From Acidobacteriota bacterium (GTDB taxonomy: Bacteria > Acidobacteriota > Thermoanaerobaculia > Gp7-AA8 > JAHWKK01): DNA of 64,000 nucleotides. Under the pieces are notes generated by a model. It did not search any database and was not told the DNA's origin. It saw only the letters and a program-made list of their open reading frames with translations. The DNA lies in contig JAHWKK010000006.1 in NCBI GenBank assembly GCA_019347945.1, forward strand, positions 62,001-126,000. Reading direction: 5' to 3'. Shown one piece after another: positions 54,331-62,889 of this stretch. Made by a program: the position numbers and the translations under genes. Every line of letters begins with the position of its first letter. The stretch's first letter is position 1.

Positions 54331-56739
54331 CTAGTTACTCGGCGGGGCTTCCGCCGGCGGGAGCTCGTCAGGCGGCGGAGACTCCGCGCCAGCTTCCAGG
54401 GCCAGCTCCGGTTCGACGGGGAGACCTTCGGGAATCGTCCCGTAGATCTCACCCCAGCAGTTCTTTTCCGGCTCGGTACCGGTGATGAAGACGCCCTGCA
54501 CCACCCGACCACACGGCCCTTCTGCGCGCCTTCCCGTCTTGAGATCGAACGAGACCGAGACCACGCCGGGCGGAACCTCGAACGCTTCCTTCGGCTCCCC
54601 CCTCAGCCCCAGTTCGTCGATCGCTTTGAAGACCTCGATCCAGATCGGAAGAGCCACATCACCACCCGTCGATCCGCGGCCGAGCGATTTCCTCGGATCG
54701 TCGTATCCGACCCAGACCGCAACCGTGTACTCCGGTGAATAGCCGACGAACCACGAGTCGGTGTAACCGTTCGTCGTCCCGGTCTTTCCGGCATAGACTC
54801 CCGGGAGTGTGTGTGCCGGAAACCCGGTGCCTCGCCGCACGACGGCCTGCATCGCGTGGGTCAGGACGTAGGCCACCTGCTCGGTCGTAGCCTCCTGGAG
54901 GTCCGGATACGTCTCTTCGAGTATCTGCCCCTCGGCGCTCTTCACGCGCCGGAGCATCCTCGGCTCGGCGTGCACCCCGCCGTTGGCAAAGCTGTTGAAC
55001 GCCGCCGCCATCTCGATCGGAGGAATCCCGGCGGGTCCGAGCGCCAGCGATGGAACCTCCGGCAGATCCGCCGAGATCCCCGCTCGTCTCGCAAAGTCGA
55101 TCACTTCGCCGATTCCGATCAGCAACATCACTTTGACTGCCGGGATGTTGATCGACAGCTCCAGCGCGCGCTGAATCGTGATCACCCCCTCGTAGGTGCC
55201 TGTGTAATTTCTCGGTCGATAGACTCGATTGCCGTCGAGCTCGAACTCGGTGGCGGCGTCGAAAACCGTGTCGGCAGGCGTGTATCCTTTCTCGAACGCC
55301 GCTCCGTAGACGAAGGGCTTGAACGCCGAGCCGACCTGCCGCGCGGACTGTACCGCCCGGTTGAACTTCGAGTTCCTGAAGTCGTAGCCGCCCACCAGCG
55401 CCCGCACCTCACCCGTTGGAACGTCGAGGACGACGACCGCCCCCTGGAGCGCCGGATACTGATCGAGATACCACTTTCTCGGTTCCTCTTCTCCCTCTTC
55501 GAAGCGAACCCAGATCACGTCGCCTTCGCGCAGCTCCCGCGCAACATCTCTGCGGGTCCAACGGGTCGAGTCGGCATCGAGGGTGATCGTTTCGCCGGCG
55601 AGCCGCGCCTCGATCGCACCGGTCTCGGATTGAAGGACCACGGCCGGGTAGGCTTCACCCGCCTCGAGCTCTTCCCGCCAGCGGGGATCGGACCACGTCG
55701 CCGGATCGCCGCCCTCGTCGATGATGTTTCGCTCCGGTTTGCGGAATCCTCTGATTCGATCGAGCCTTCTCAGATTCTTCCGTAGCGCTCGCTCCGTTTC
55801 TTCCTGCAGCGCCAGATCGAGCGTCGTCTCGACGACGAGTCCTCCGCGATAGAGCCCCGCGGTGCCGTAATTCTCCTGAAGGTACTGGCGGACCTCCTCG
55901 GTGAAATAGCCACCCGCTCCGGGCGCATCCTCCTCCCAGTCGCGGAGAATGATCGGCTTCGCACGGGCCTGCTTCCGCTCCTGCTCGCTGATGTATCCCT
56001 GTTCGGCCATCCTGTCCAGAATGTAGTTGCGCCGCGAAATGACGCGATCGCCGTTGGAGATCGGAGAGTAGTCGGATGGTCTCTGAATCAGCGCCGCGAT
56101 CAGCGCAGCCTCCGCGATGTCGAGATCGCTGGCGTTCTTTCCGAAGTAGACACGCGAAGCAGCCTCGACACCATAGGCACCTTCGCCGAGGAAGATCTGG
56201 TTCGCGTACATCTCGAGGATCTGGTCCTTGGTGAATGTCTTCTCCATCTCGACCGCGAGAAAGGCTTCGTTGAACTTTCGCGTCCAGCTCTTCTCAGGTG
56301 TGAGGAAGATCTGCTTGGCGAGCTGCTGGGTGATCGTGGAGGCTCCCTGTGCCTTTTCCCGCAGGATGAGGTCGGTCTTGACCGCCCGCAGCACCGCGAT
56401 CGGATCGATTCCGCCATGTTCGTAAAAGCGCTTGTCCTCGATCGCGACAATGGCGTTCTTCAGATGAGGCGACATCTCGGAGGATTCGATGACGATCCGC
56501 TTCTGAAGCGAGTACTCGGCGACGCGCTCGCCGTTCCGATCAACGATCCGGGTAATGATGTCGGGACGATAATCGTAGAGTTTCTCGACCAGCGGCCTCT
56601 CGATCATCCGGGCGAAGAGATATCCCGCCGGAATGCCGAGTGCGATGAAGACGGCCAGCAGCGCGAGACGCGTCAGATAGAAAGAGCGGATCCGCCTTCC
56701 CCTCCCCTTCTTCCCCCCGGGATTCGCTTCTGCCGTCAT
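54331..56739 (-). CDS. mrcA: Penicillin-binding protein 1A (bifunctional)
   Basis: 802 residues. One transmembrane segment (~22-44). The GT51 domain has AIEDKRFYEHGGIDP (catalytic Glu), QGASTITQQLAKQIFL and EMEKTFTKDQILEMYAN. The transpeptidase has SARQVGSAFKPFVYG (SxxK-type Ser in SAFK), SIN in ELSINIPAV and KTGTTNGYTDSWFVGY. An acidic Pro-rich tail (SPPPDELPPAEAPPSN) ends the protein. It polymerises and cross-links peptidoglycan. The adjacent region downstream is non-coding. Confidence 0.95.
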   Translation of the reverse strand: MTAEANPGGKKGRGRRIRSFYLTRLALLAVFIALGIPAGYLFARMIERPLVEKLYDYRPDIITRIVDRNGERVAEYSLQKRIVIESSEMSPHLKNAIVAIEDKRFYEHGGIDPIAVLRAVKTDLILREKAQGASTITQQLAKQIFLTPEKSWTRKFNEAFLAVEMEKTFTKDQILEMYANQIFLGEGAYGVEAASRVYFGKNASDLDIAEAALIAALIQRPSDYSPISNGDRVISRRNYILDRMAEQGYISEQERKQARAKPIILRDWEEDAPGAGGYFTEEVRQYLQENYGTAGLYRGGLVVETTLDLALQEETERALRKNLRRLDRIRGFRKPERNIIDEGGDPATWSDPRWREELEAGEAYPAVVLQSETGAIEARLAGETITLDADSTRWTRRDVARELREGDVIWVRFEEGEEEPRKWYLDQYPALQGAVVVLDVPTGEVRALVGGYDFRNSKFNRAVQSARQVGSAFKPFVYGAAFEKGYTPADTVFDAATEFELDGNRVYRPRNYTGTYEGVITIQRALELSINIPAVKVMLLIGIGEVIDFARRAGISADLPEVPSLALGPAGIPPIEMAAAFNSFANGGVHAEPRMLRRVKSAEGQILEETYPDLQEATTEQVAYVLTHAMQAVVRRGTGFPAHTLPGVYAGKTGTTNGYTDSWFVGYSPEYTVAVWVGYDDPRKSLGRGSTGGDVALPIWIEVFKAIDELGLRGEPKEAFEVPPGVVSVSFDLKTGRRAEGPCGRVVQGVFITGTEPEKNCWGEIYGTIPEGLPVEPELALEAGAESPPPDELPPAEAPPSN

Positions 56740-56776
56740 GACCCTCAGTTTATACGACGCCCAGCGCGGGCGGAGG

Positions 56777-57394
56777 TCACAGAATCATCGTCAGAACGCC
56801 GGCGATGAACAGGAGGCCGACGAAGGCAACCGAGACCCAGAATGTGGCGATCGTCCCCTTGTGAACGTCGACTCGATCACCTCTCTCGCCGAGGAGATAG
56901 CGAAGATATTCGACTCGAACTCTCACTGCGCCGAGCTTTCTCTCGAGCTCGACGTCGGGATAGACCACCGTATTGATCTCCGGCATCATGACGACCGGTA
57001 CGATCACGGCGCCTTTCGCCTCGGTCACGAAACCGTTCAGCTCGCTGCGGTGAGGCGCTCCCGACTCACCGACGATCACGACGTACACCGTCGTCGTCTG
57101 GAAGATCATTCCCGCTTTGCGGTCTCTGGCTCGGGCGATGAACAGGTTTCCGACTCCTCCCATCGCCTGATCGATGACCTTTTCCGAAACTGCCTCGGTG
57201 TGGAGAAAGATGAAGACGGTTTCGCCCTCGGCAAACAGGACCCGTTCGCGACGGTGCCACACCTCGTCGCCGAGCGCAGCCCATTCGTCATCGTCCGGCT
57301 TTCGGCTGAATCCCTCGGCGCCGAGAACCGCCGTCAGCCGATTCCTCGGACTCGGTTCTTCAGGAGATTCAATCGGCTTTGTCGTCGTCAGCAT
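56777..57394 (-). CDS. Tail-anchored protein of unknown function
   Basis: 205 residues. A soluble alpha/beta domain (VFIFLHTEAVSEKVIDQAMG and VVIVGESGAPHRSEL) precedes a C-terminal transmembrane segment (ATFWVSVAFVGLLFIAGVLT), giving a cytoplasmic domain on a tail anchor. No family is recognised. It overlaps the response regulator stop by 26 nt, suggesting functional linkage. Confidence 0.6.
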   Translation of the reverse strand: MLTTTKPIESPEEPSPRNRLTAVLGAEGFSRKPDDDEWAALGDEVWHRRERVLFAEGETVFIFLHTEAVSEKVIDQAMGGVGNLFIARARDRKAGMIFQTTTVYVVIVGESGAPHRSELNGFVTEAKGAVIVPVVMMPEINTVVYPDVELERKLGAVRVRVEYLRYLLGERGDRVDVHKGTIATFWVSVAFVGLLFIAGVLTMIL

Positions 57395-57734
57395 ATTTTT
57401 CGACCAGTTTGGTCAGCTCCTCGAATTCAAAAGGTTTGCCGAGGTAGGCGTCCGCGCCGCAACTGTCTGCTTTCTCCCGGATGTCGCGATCTCCCGACAG
57501 GATGATCACCGGAATCCCGCGCGTCTGCTCGTCCGATTTGAGGCGCGAGCAGAGGGCGTCACCCGGCAACCCCTTCACTCCGAGGTCGGCGATCACGAGT
57601 GACGGATGCTCGGCGTGCGCCTGCTTCAGGGCGGCGTCACCTCCGGACACCGTCTTCGATTTCCGACCCATTCTCTTCAGCACCAGCTCAATGAGCCGGG
57701 AAACCTGAGGGTCATCCTCGACGATCAAAATCAA
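57369..57734 (-). CDS. Single-domain response regulator
   Basis: 121 residues. MILIVEDDPQVSRLIELVL (acid pair), LVIADLGVKGLPGD (phospho-acceptor Asp ~51), IIILSGDRD (T/S) and LGKPFEFEEL (Lys). No output domain. It overlaps the start of the tail-anchored protein, which may be its output partner. Confidence 0.88.
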   Translation of the reverse strand: MILIVEDDPQVSRLIELVLKRMGRKSKTVSGGDAALKQAHAEHPSLVIADLGVKGLPGDALCSRLKSDEQTRGIPVIILSGDRDIREKADSCGADAYLGKPFEFEELTKLVEKYADDDKAD

Positions 57735-57758
57735 TTTACTCGGATCTCCTTTTTTTCT

Positions 57759-58235
57759 TCAGACGAAGTTGAAACGAACTCTGCGGCGTATCTGCCCGGC
57801 GAGCGCTCCAAGAATCGCGCCTACTACGTTCCAGATCACATCATTGACGTCGGTCACCCGAGTTGGCTGGAAATACTGGATCGCCTCGATGGCACCGCTG
57901 AAGGCGGTTGCGAGAAGCGCGATGTAGACGAAAGACTCGATCGCGTACCGATCCCCGTTGTCGAGCAGGATGAAGAGGAAAAAACCCCAGGGAACGAAGA
58001 GAAGTACGTTCAGCAGAACCGGCATCGCCAGAGCAACGAGAACGGAAAAGGGAAGGTCCCCCTCCTGGAGCTTCTCGGTCAGAACCATGACATCGTGAAA
58101 TGGTCGTGGGTCGACCTTCCGATAGGTTTTGCCGGCAATCTGGAGCGTGACGAGAAGAATCGCGCCAGTCGTCAGAAGCAGCATCAACAACGTGACGGCT
58201 CTCGGAATCGTCACCGTTCGCGGATCACGCGCCAT
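57759..58235 (-). CDS. VanZ family membrane protein
   Basis: 158 residues with four transmembrane segments and the VanZ hallmarks NVLLFVPWGFFLFIL, AFSGAIEAIQYF and DVNDVIWNVVGAILG. The function is not settled; relatives occur with glycopeptide resistance genes but are also widespread without them. It precedes the response regulator gene. Confidence 0.86.
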   Translation of the reverse strand: MARDPRTVTIPRAVTLLMLLLTTGAILLVTLQIAGKTYRKVDPRPFHDVMVLTEKLQEGDLPFSVLVALAMPVLLNVLLFVPWGFFLFILLDNGDRYAIESFVYIALLATAFSGAIEAIQYFQPTRVTDVNDVIWNVVGAILGALAGQIRRRVRFNFV

Positions 58236-58247
58236 GGCTGGAGAGTA

Positions 58248-58844
58248 TCACCCAATCGGCCGCTGAGACCTCAGCCCGGCGATCCTCGGATGCGTCTCGA
58301 CGGCGAGGAGGAAGCCCCGGAACGAGCTCATCATCGCGAGACGCTCCTGCTCGACGGTCCGGACGATCCGATCGACGTCGAGAGGTGGACGGATCCGTCT
58401 TCGAAAACGTTCGAGCGAGAGCGCGAGCCCGTCGAGCCTGGCGTAGGATTCGAGCCAGCCTTCCTCGATCATGCGAATCGCCACCGAGCGGGCAACCGAC
58501 GGAAATTCGTCGAGACCGGACGCGATGGCCGCGTGGCACCCGGTCACGAACGTCTCGAGTGGAAGCTCGGAGAACTCGTCCCACCCGGATGCAAGGAGAT
58601 GATCGCCCACGATATCGGCAACCACCGTCGCATACCGGTCGCACGAAGGTCGGAGCCGCCGGCAGTTCTCCCGGAACGATTCCGTCCGGTCACCGATCGC
58701 ATCGACGGCACGATGGAGGCGAAGTCCCGGCTGGTAAATCGCTCGGTGATCCTCGACCGGTCCCTTGAGAAAATCTCCGAGAAAGCTCCCGACCATGAGC
58801 GACCGATCCGAGGCAGCTGTATAGAAATGTCCGAGAAAGTTCAT
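58248..58844 (-). CDS. acpH: Acyl carrier protein phosphodiesterase (AcpH-like)
   Basis: 198 residues. The DUF479/AcpH pattern is clear: MNFLGHFYTAASDRSLMVGS, FLGDFLKGPVEDH and LHRAVDAIGDRTESF. It may remove 4'-phosphopantetheine from ACP. Some members are HD-like hydrolases of unclear role. It starts at 58844 and ends 12 bp before the VanZ start. Confidence 0.88.
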   Translation of the reverse strand: MNFLGHFYTAASDRSLMVGSFLGDFLKGPVEDHRAIYQPGLRLHRAVDAIGDRTESFRENCRRLRPSCDRYATVVADIVGDHLLASGWDEFSELPLETFVTGCHAAIASGLDEFPSVARSVAIRMIEEGWLESYARLDGLALSLERFRRRIRPPLDVDRIVRTVEQERLAMMSSFRGFLLAVETHPRIAGLRSQRPIG

Positions 58845-58951
58845 GGTTTCGCCCGCGCGTCAGGCACGGGAGCCGCAACCCGCAGGGCCCGATTGACGCC
58901 TCCCCGCGCGAGTGCTAACGTCCGCGCCGAATCGACTCGAGAGGACCAACC

Positions 58952-59323
58952 ATGCCAGAGCTCGGAAACAAGCATACCTGCTACAGCTGCCAGACGAAGT
59001 TCTACGACTTCAACAAACCGGAACCTGCCTGTCCGAAGTGCGGCGCCGACCCGCGTGAAGCCGACACCGCCGTGAAACCGAAGCGCGCGAGAGCCACCAG
59101 GGCGCCCGCTAAACCGAAACCGAAGAAGGCGAAGAAAAAGAAGAAGAAGAACAAGAAGGAAGTGGAGCTCGACGATCACGAGGAGCTCGAAGAGGAAGCG
59201 GACGACGACTCCGACGACGAAGTTTCCGATGACGACGATATCGACGATAATGATGATGATGACGATGCCGACGATGACGAAGCCGATGGTGACGCCACCG
59301 ACGCTGACGACGAAGAATTCTGA
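58952..59323 (+). CDS. FYDLN-type acidic zinc protein
   Basis: 123 residues. The N-terminus has [20 protein letters not shown] with CxxC pairs and the FYDxN sequence of the TIGR02300 family. A basic linker ([12 protein letters not shown]) precedes an extremely acidic tail ([19 protein letters not shown]). Function unknown. It is 9 bp before lemA, and the composition resembles histone- or metal-buffer-like proteins. Confidence 0.85.
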   Translation: MPELGNKHTCYSCQTKFYDFNKPEPACPKCGADPREADTAVKPKRARATRAPAKPKPKKAKKKKKKNKKEVELDDHEELEEEADDDSDDEVSDDDDIDDNDDDDDADDDEADGDATDADDEEF

Positions 59324-59332
59324 GGTAGTGAA

Positions 59333-59953
59333 ATGAAGAGATTCGGCTTCATCGGCTGCGCGGCCGTTGTGCTGATCGTCATCCTCGTTCTGGCGATGGT
59401 GGCGTTCACGACCTACAACCGCCTGGTCACACTCGACGAGAACGTCAACGAGGCCTGGGCTCAGGTGGAAAGCCAGTACCAGAGACGGGCGGATCTCATC
59501 CCGAATCTCATCCGAACGGTTCAGGGTGCTGCCGACTTCGAGAGAGAGACGCTGCAGAACGTCATCGAGGCACGCTCGAGGGTCGGGCAGGCGACTGCCG
59601 GGGCCGGCGATCCGACCGAGAATCCTCAGGCTTTCGAGCAGTTCAGTCAGGCACAGGCGGCGCTCGGTTCCGCGCTTTCACGGCTGCTCGTCGTCGTCGA
59701 GCGCTATCCCGAGCTTCGAGCCAACCAGAACTTCCTCGATCTTCAGGTTCAGCTCGAGGGAACGGAGAACAGGATCGCCGTCGAGAGAATGCGCTACAAC
59801 GAACAGGCCCGCGCCTTCAATACGGCTTCCCGACGGTTTCCCGCGAAGATTTTCGCCGGCCTGTTCGGCTTCGACCAGAAGCAGTATTTCGAGTCCACCG
59901 AAGGATCGGACGTACCGCCGGAAGTCGAATTCGACTTCAGTGGATCGAACTGA
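59333..59953 (+). CDS. lemA: LemA family protein
   Basis: 206 residues. A transmembrane segment (GCAAVVLIVILVLAMVAFTT) then the LemA helical domain: NEAWAQVESQYQRRADLIPN, LIRTVQGAADFERETLQNVI and FPAKIFAGLFGF with the final beta-like end. It is a coiled-coil-rich membrane protein, usually beside TPM-domain genes as here. Role in the envelope unknown. Confidence 0.92.
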   Translation: MKRFGFIGCAAVVLIVILVLAMVAFTTYNRLVTLDENVNEAWAQVESQYQRRADLIPNLIRTVQGAADFERETLQNVIEARSRVGQATAGAGDPTENPQAFEQFSQAQAALGSALSRLLVVVERYPELRANQNFLDLQVQLEGTENRIAVERMRYNEQARAFNTASRRFPAKIFAGLFGFDQKQYFESTEGSDVPPEVEFDFSGSN

Positions 59954-60025
59954 CGGCACCCGGAGGGGCGGGCCGCTGAAGCCCGCTCCCGCCCGTCCCT
60001 TCAGTCCGCGGTTTTTCTCCAGACG

Positions 60026-60778
60026 ATGACTCCCTGCCGAAAAGGCGTCGCCTTCCTGCTCGTTCTGCTCGTGGCGATTCCGCTGCTCGGGCAGGCCAGG
60101 CGGCCCGTTCCCCCTGCGCCGACGCAGTGGGTCACCGACCAGTCGGGACTTCTCACTGCCGAGCAGAGGTCCGCCCTCAACGCGACACTCCGGGCTTTCG
60201 AGGAGCGCTCCGGCGCCCAGCTGATCGTCTACATCATCCCGACACTCGACGGTTACCCCGTCGAGGAGTTCACCGTCCGCGCTGCCCACGAGTGGGGCGT
60301 TGGCCAGGACAAATACGACAACGGTCTGGTCCTCTTCCTCTTCCCGGAGGATCGAACCGCCCGGATCGAGGTGGGATACGGCCTCGAAGGGTCGATCACC
60401 GACGCCTTCTCCGGGCGGGTCATCCGGGAAACGATGGGACCGCATTTCCGGGAGAATCGATGGTACGAGGGACTCGTGGCCGGAACCAACCGGCTGATGC
60501 GGCAGATCGAGACCAACGAGGAGCCGGTCGGCTCGATGGAGGAACCGCGCGGCGGTCTGAAATTCACCGACCTCATCTTCTTCGTTCTCATTTTCTTTTT
60601 CTTCTTCGCCTTCATCCGGCCGCATCGCCGCCGGGGCGGCTGCTTCACACCGATCATCTTTCCGTCGAGCGGCGTGACGTGGGGCGGGGGCGGATTCTCG
60701 GGAGGAGGGGGCGGCTTCGGAGGCTTTTCAGGCGGTGGAGGCGGGTTCGGCGGCGGCGGAGCAACGGGAAGCTGGTGA
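60026..60778 (+). CDS. TPM-domain protein (YgcG type)
   Basis: 250 residues. Signal peptide (GVAFLLVLLVAIPLLGQA), a TPM domain (VTDQSGLLTAEQRSALNATL, AHEWGVGQDKYDNGLVLF, and RTARIEVGYGLEGSITDAFS), a transmembrane segment (DLIFFVLIFFFFFAFI), and a Gly-rich tail (GGGGFGGFSGGGGGFGGGGA). TPM domains are linked to thylakoid/photosystem or phosphatase functions. It forms a module with LemA. Confidence 0.92.
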   Translation: MTPCRKGVAFLLVLLVAIPLLGQARRPVPPAPTQWVTDQSGLLTAEQRSALNATLRAFEERSGAQLIVYIIPTLDGYPVEEFTVRAAHEWGVGQDKYDNGLVLFLFPEDRTARIEVGYGLEGSITDAFSGRVIRETMGPHFRENRWYEGLVAGTNRLMRQIETNEEPVGSMEEPRGGLKFTDLIFFVLIFFFFFAFIRPHRRRGGCFTPIIFPSSGVTWGGGGFSGGGGGFGGFSGGGGGFGGGGATGSW

Positions 60779-60782
60779 AACG

Positions 60783-61229
60783 ATGAAACATCGAGAGCTC
60801 ATCGACCGGATCGACGAACAGGCGGTCATCGACGCGATCGGTCGAGCCGAGAAGGCCTGCTCGGGGGAAGTCCGCGTTCACATCGAACGATCTGCCAGAG
60901 GCCGCGACCTCCGCGCTTTCGGGGAGCGCACCTTCGAACGGATCGGCATGACGAAAACGCGGGACCGCACAGGAGTCCTGATCTTCATCTGCGCCGAACA
61001 GCAGCAGTTCGTCGTGCTCGGAGATCGGGGCATCCATGAACGCGTCGGCGACGAATTCTGGCAGTCAGTCGCCGCCCATCTGGAGGAGCATTTCAAGACT
61101 GGCGACTTCACGCGCGGACTCGTGAATGCGATCGACGAGATCGGCGAACAGCTTAGCCGGCACTTTCCTCGGGAACGCACGGACCGCAACGAGCTCACCG
61201 ATGCAATCAGCAAAAGCGACCTCGACTGA
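60783..61229 (+). CDS. Small soluble TPM-domain protein
   Basis: 148 residues from ATG 60783, five bases after the previous stop. A compact TPM domain: EKACSGEVRVHIERSARG, RDRTGVLIFICAEQQQFVVL and GDRGIHERVGDEFWQ. No signal peptide, so it is likely cytoplasmic, unlike its neighbour. The stop overlaps the folK start. Confidence 0.85.
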   Translation: MKHRELIDRIDEQAVIDAIGRAEKACSGEVRVHIERSARGRDLRAFGERTFERIGMTKTRDRTGVLIFICAEQQQFVVLGDRGIHERVGDEFWQSVAAHLEEHFKTGDFTRGLVNAIDEIGEQLSRHFPRERTDRNELTDAISKSDLD

Positions 61230-61677
61230 GCGCTCCCGTCCCGTTCGCGTGGTTCTCGCGCTCGGCAGTAACGTCGGCGACCGGCGCTACGAGCTCGAGC
61301 TCGCCATCCGCGCGCTGCGGCGTCACGTCGATATCGTGCGGCGTTCCCCGATTCACGAGACCGCGCCGGTCGACTCCCCCGAAGGTGCCGGCCCGTTCCT
61401 GAACATGGTGGTCGCTGGTTTTACCACCCTCGGGCCCCACCAACTGCTCGAGCTGATTCACAGTCACGAGAAGACGCGCGGGCGGCGGCGGATCGTCCGC
61501 AACGAGCCTCGCAGGATCGACGTCGACATCATCCAGTACGGCGCGGCCAGAATCTTCGAAAGGAACCTCGTCATTCCGCATCCCCGTTTCTCCGAGCGCG
61601 AATTCGTCGTCGTTCCGATGTCCGAGCTGGGACTTTATCGAGGGATTAGGGATCAGGGATCAGGGATCAGGGGTTAG
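61201..61677 (+). CDS. folK: HPPK (2-amino-4-hydroxy-6-hydroxymethyldihydropteridine pyrophosphokinase), C-terminus in a repeat
   Basis: 158 residues. HPPK motifs: VVLALGSNVGDRRYELELAI, SPIHETAPVD, GPFLNMVVAGFTT and RNEPRRIDVDIIQYG, then NLVIPHPRFSEREFV. It pyrophosphorylates the folate precursor. The last residues (RGIRDQGSGIRG) and the stop are encoded by the repeat arm at 61641, so the C-terminus may be altered. Start ATG 61201 overlaps the TPM gene by 29 nt. Confidence 0.9.
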   Translation: MQSAKATSTERSRPVRVVLALGSNVGDRRYELELAIRALRRHVDIVRRSPIHETAPVDSPEGAGPFLNMVVAGFTTLGPHQLLELIHSHEKTRGRRRIVRNEPRRIDVDIIQYGAARIFERNLVIPHPRFSEREFVVVPMSELGLYRGIRDQGSGIRG

Positions 61678-61842
61678 ATTAGGAAAGGCAGGGCACGAGT
61701 GGGGCCGCGGAGCCGCGAGAGAACCAGAGGTCCGATTCGCCCTGACAGGTCTGACACGTCGGACGCGTCCGAGCTTTCGCCCTGATCCCCTGAACCCTGC
61801 CTTTCAACCTGATCCCTGATCCCTGATCCCTAATCCCTAATC
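61641..61842. repeat. Inverted GGGATCA/GGGATTA tandem-repeat arms
   Basis: Left arm 61641-61683 (AGGGATTAGGGATCAGGG, then ATCAGGGATC) is matched by the inverse at 61808-61842, about 30 bp almost perfect. The right arm touches the tfoX stop codon and the left one provides the folK end. The ~120-bp core has GAACCAGAGGTCCGA and GTCGGACGCG. Confidence 0.65.
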
Positions 61843-62203
61843 AGCGCTCTGCTCGCCGAAGCGTGCCGGCGTATCCGAGGCCGCGCCGGACCCATCCCGC
61901 CAGATCGCCCGCGGTCGCGATGGCGGAGCTCGAAACGCGGACATACCCCCTGAGTGGTCTCCCGGTGAGCTTGATCGCCCTCACGTGGGAGAGCGAGAGA
62001 GTCGGCTCGTATTGTTCCATCCCGACCCGGACCATCAACTCGTTTCCGATGACCCCGCAGAAGACATTGCCGTGCAGGAGAAACGAAAGTCCGCCGAACA
62101 TTCGCCTCTCGGTCACGGAGGCGTTCCCGCCGATCACGTTCCTGATCCGCGCGACCAGCTCTTCATTGATTCCATCGGTTGCCTCGAGCCGTCTCGCCAT
62201 CAT
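61841..62203 (-). CDS. TfoX N-terminal-domain protein
   Basis: 120 residues matching the TfoX/Sxy N-terminal domain: VTERRMFGGLSFLLHGNVFC, GVIGNELMVRVGMEQY and GYVRVSSSAIATAGDL. Sxy/TfoX regulates competence genes in Proteobacteria; isolated N-domains like this one have no known function. The stop is at the repeat arm. Confidence 0.87.
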   Translation of the reverse strand: MMARRLEATDGINEELVARIRNVIGGNASVTERRMFGGLSFLLHGNVFCGVIGNELMVRVGMEQYEPTLSLSHVRAIKLTGRPLRGYVRVSSSAIATAGDLAGWVRRGLGYAGTLRRAER

Positions 62204-62410
62204 TCGTCCGAGGGCCGTCGGTTCCTCCCAGCCAGGCTTTGGGCTGACATTTGTAGTGACAGGGTAGCAGATGGCGCCTCAGCAGGTTTTCGCTCCGCTC
62301 ACCGTCCGCCGAGAACATACCCGGGCAACTCCGTGGGGGTCGGCTCTCCAGTGGGGGTCGGCTCTCCAGAGCCGACTCGCGGGGGGCTCCAGCCCCCCGC
62401 AAGGCGTGTT
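62204..62410. repeat. Non-coding with direct repeats and a perfect hairpin
   Basis: GTGGGGGTCGGCTCTCCA occurs at 62333-62350 and 62351-62368. GAGCCGAC (62369-62376) inverts part of it. GGGGGGCT/AGCCCCCC (62381-62398) forms an 8-bp stem. No CRISPR (two copies only) and no gene. Confidence 0.6.
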
Positions 62411-62821
62411 CTATCCGTCCTTCGGGCCAACCCAGAAGGCGGGATTGTGTGCAATCTCCCAGAGATGGCCATCGGGATCGCGGAAATAGCCCGAATAACC
62501 GCCCCAGAATGCTCTCTCTGCCGGCTTGACCAGCGACGCGCCGGCCGCGATCGCTTCCGCAAGCACGGCTTCGACTTCCTCTTCCGTTTCGACGTTGTGC
62601 GAAAGAGTGAACCCCCCGAACCCCTCGCCTTCGGGCGACACGGTCGCGTCCTCGGCGAGCGATTCGCGCGAATAGAGACCGAGCCATGTTCCATTGAGGG
62701 TGAAGAACGCCACTTCCGGCGGGCTTTCCATTCGTGGAAATCCGAGCCCGTCTTCATAGAAGCGAACGGCGGTCTCCAGGTCGCGGACACCGAGCGTGAT
62801 CAGGCTGATTCGCGGCTTCAT
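62411..62821 (-). CDS. VOC/glyoxalase superfamily protein
   Basis: 136 residues. The paired beta-alpha-beta3 fold is visible: ISLITLGVRDLETAVRFYED, EVAFFTLNGTWLGLYS, AGASLVKPAERAFWGGYSG and YFRDPDGHLWEIAHNP (final metal-ligand Glu). Two metal ligands are less certain. Substrate unknown; it may be a dioxygenase, a glyoxalase or an antibiotic-resistance-type protein. Confidence 0.86.
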   Translation of the reverse strand: MKPRISLITLGVRDLETAVRFYEDGLGFPRMESPPEVAFFTLNGTWLGLYSRESLAEDATVSPEGEGFGGFTLSHNVETEEEVEAVLAEAIAAGASLVKPAERAFWGGYSGYFRDPDGHLWEIAHNPAFWVGPKDG

Positions 62822-62889
62822 CTCTGCTCCTTTCAGTCGCCTGGTTCGATGCGACTGTCTCGTTGAGCCACAAGCGAGGCTACTGCGTC

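Noticed and set aside
62333-62398. CRISPR-like direct repeats
   Set aside because: Only two abutting copies with no spacers and no cas genes.
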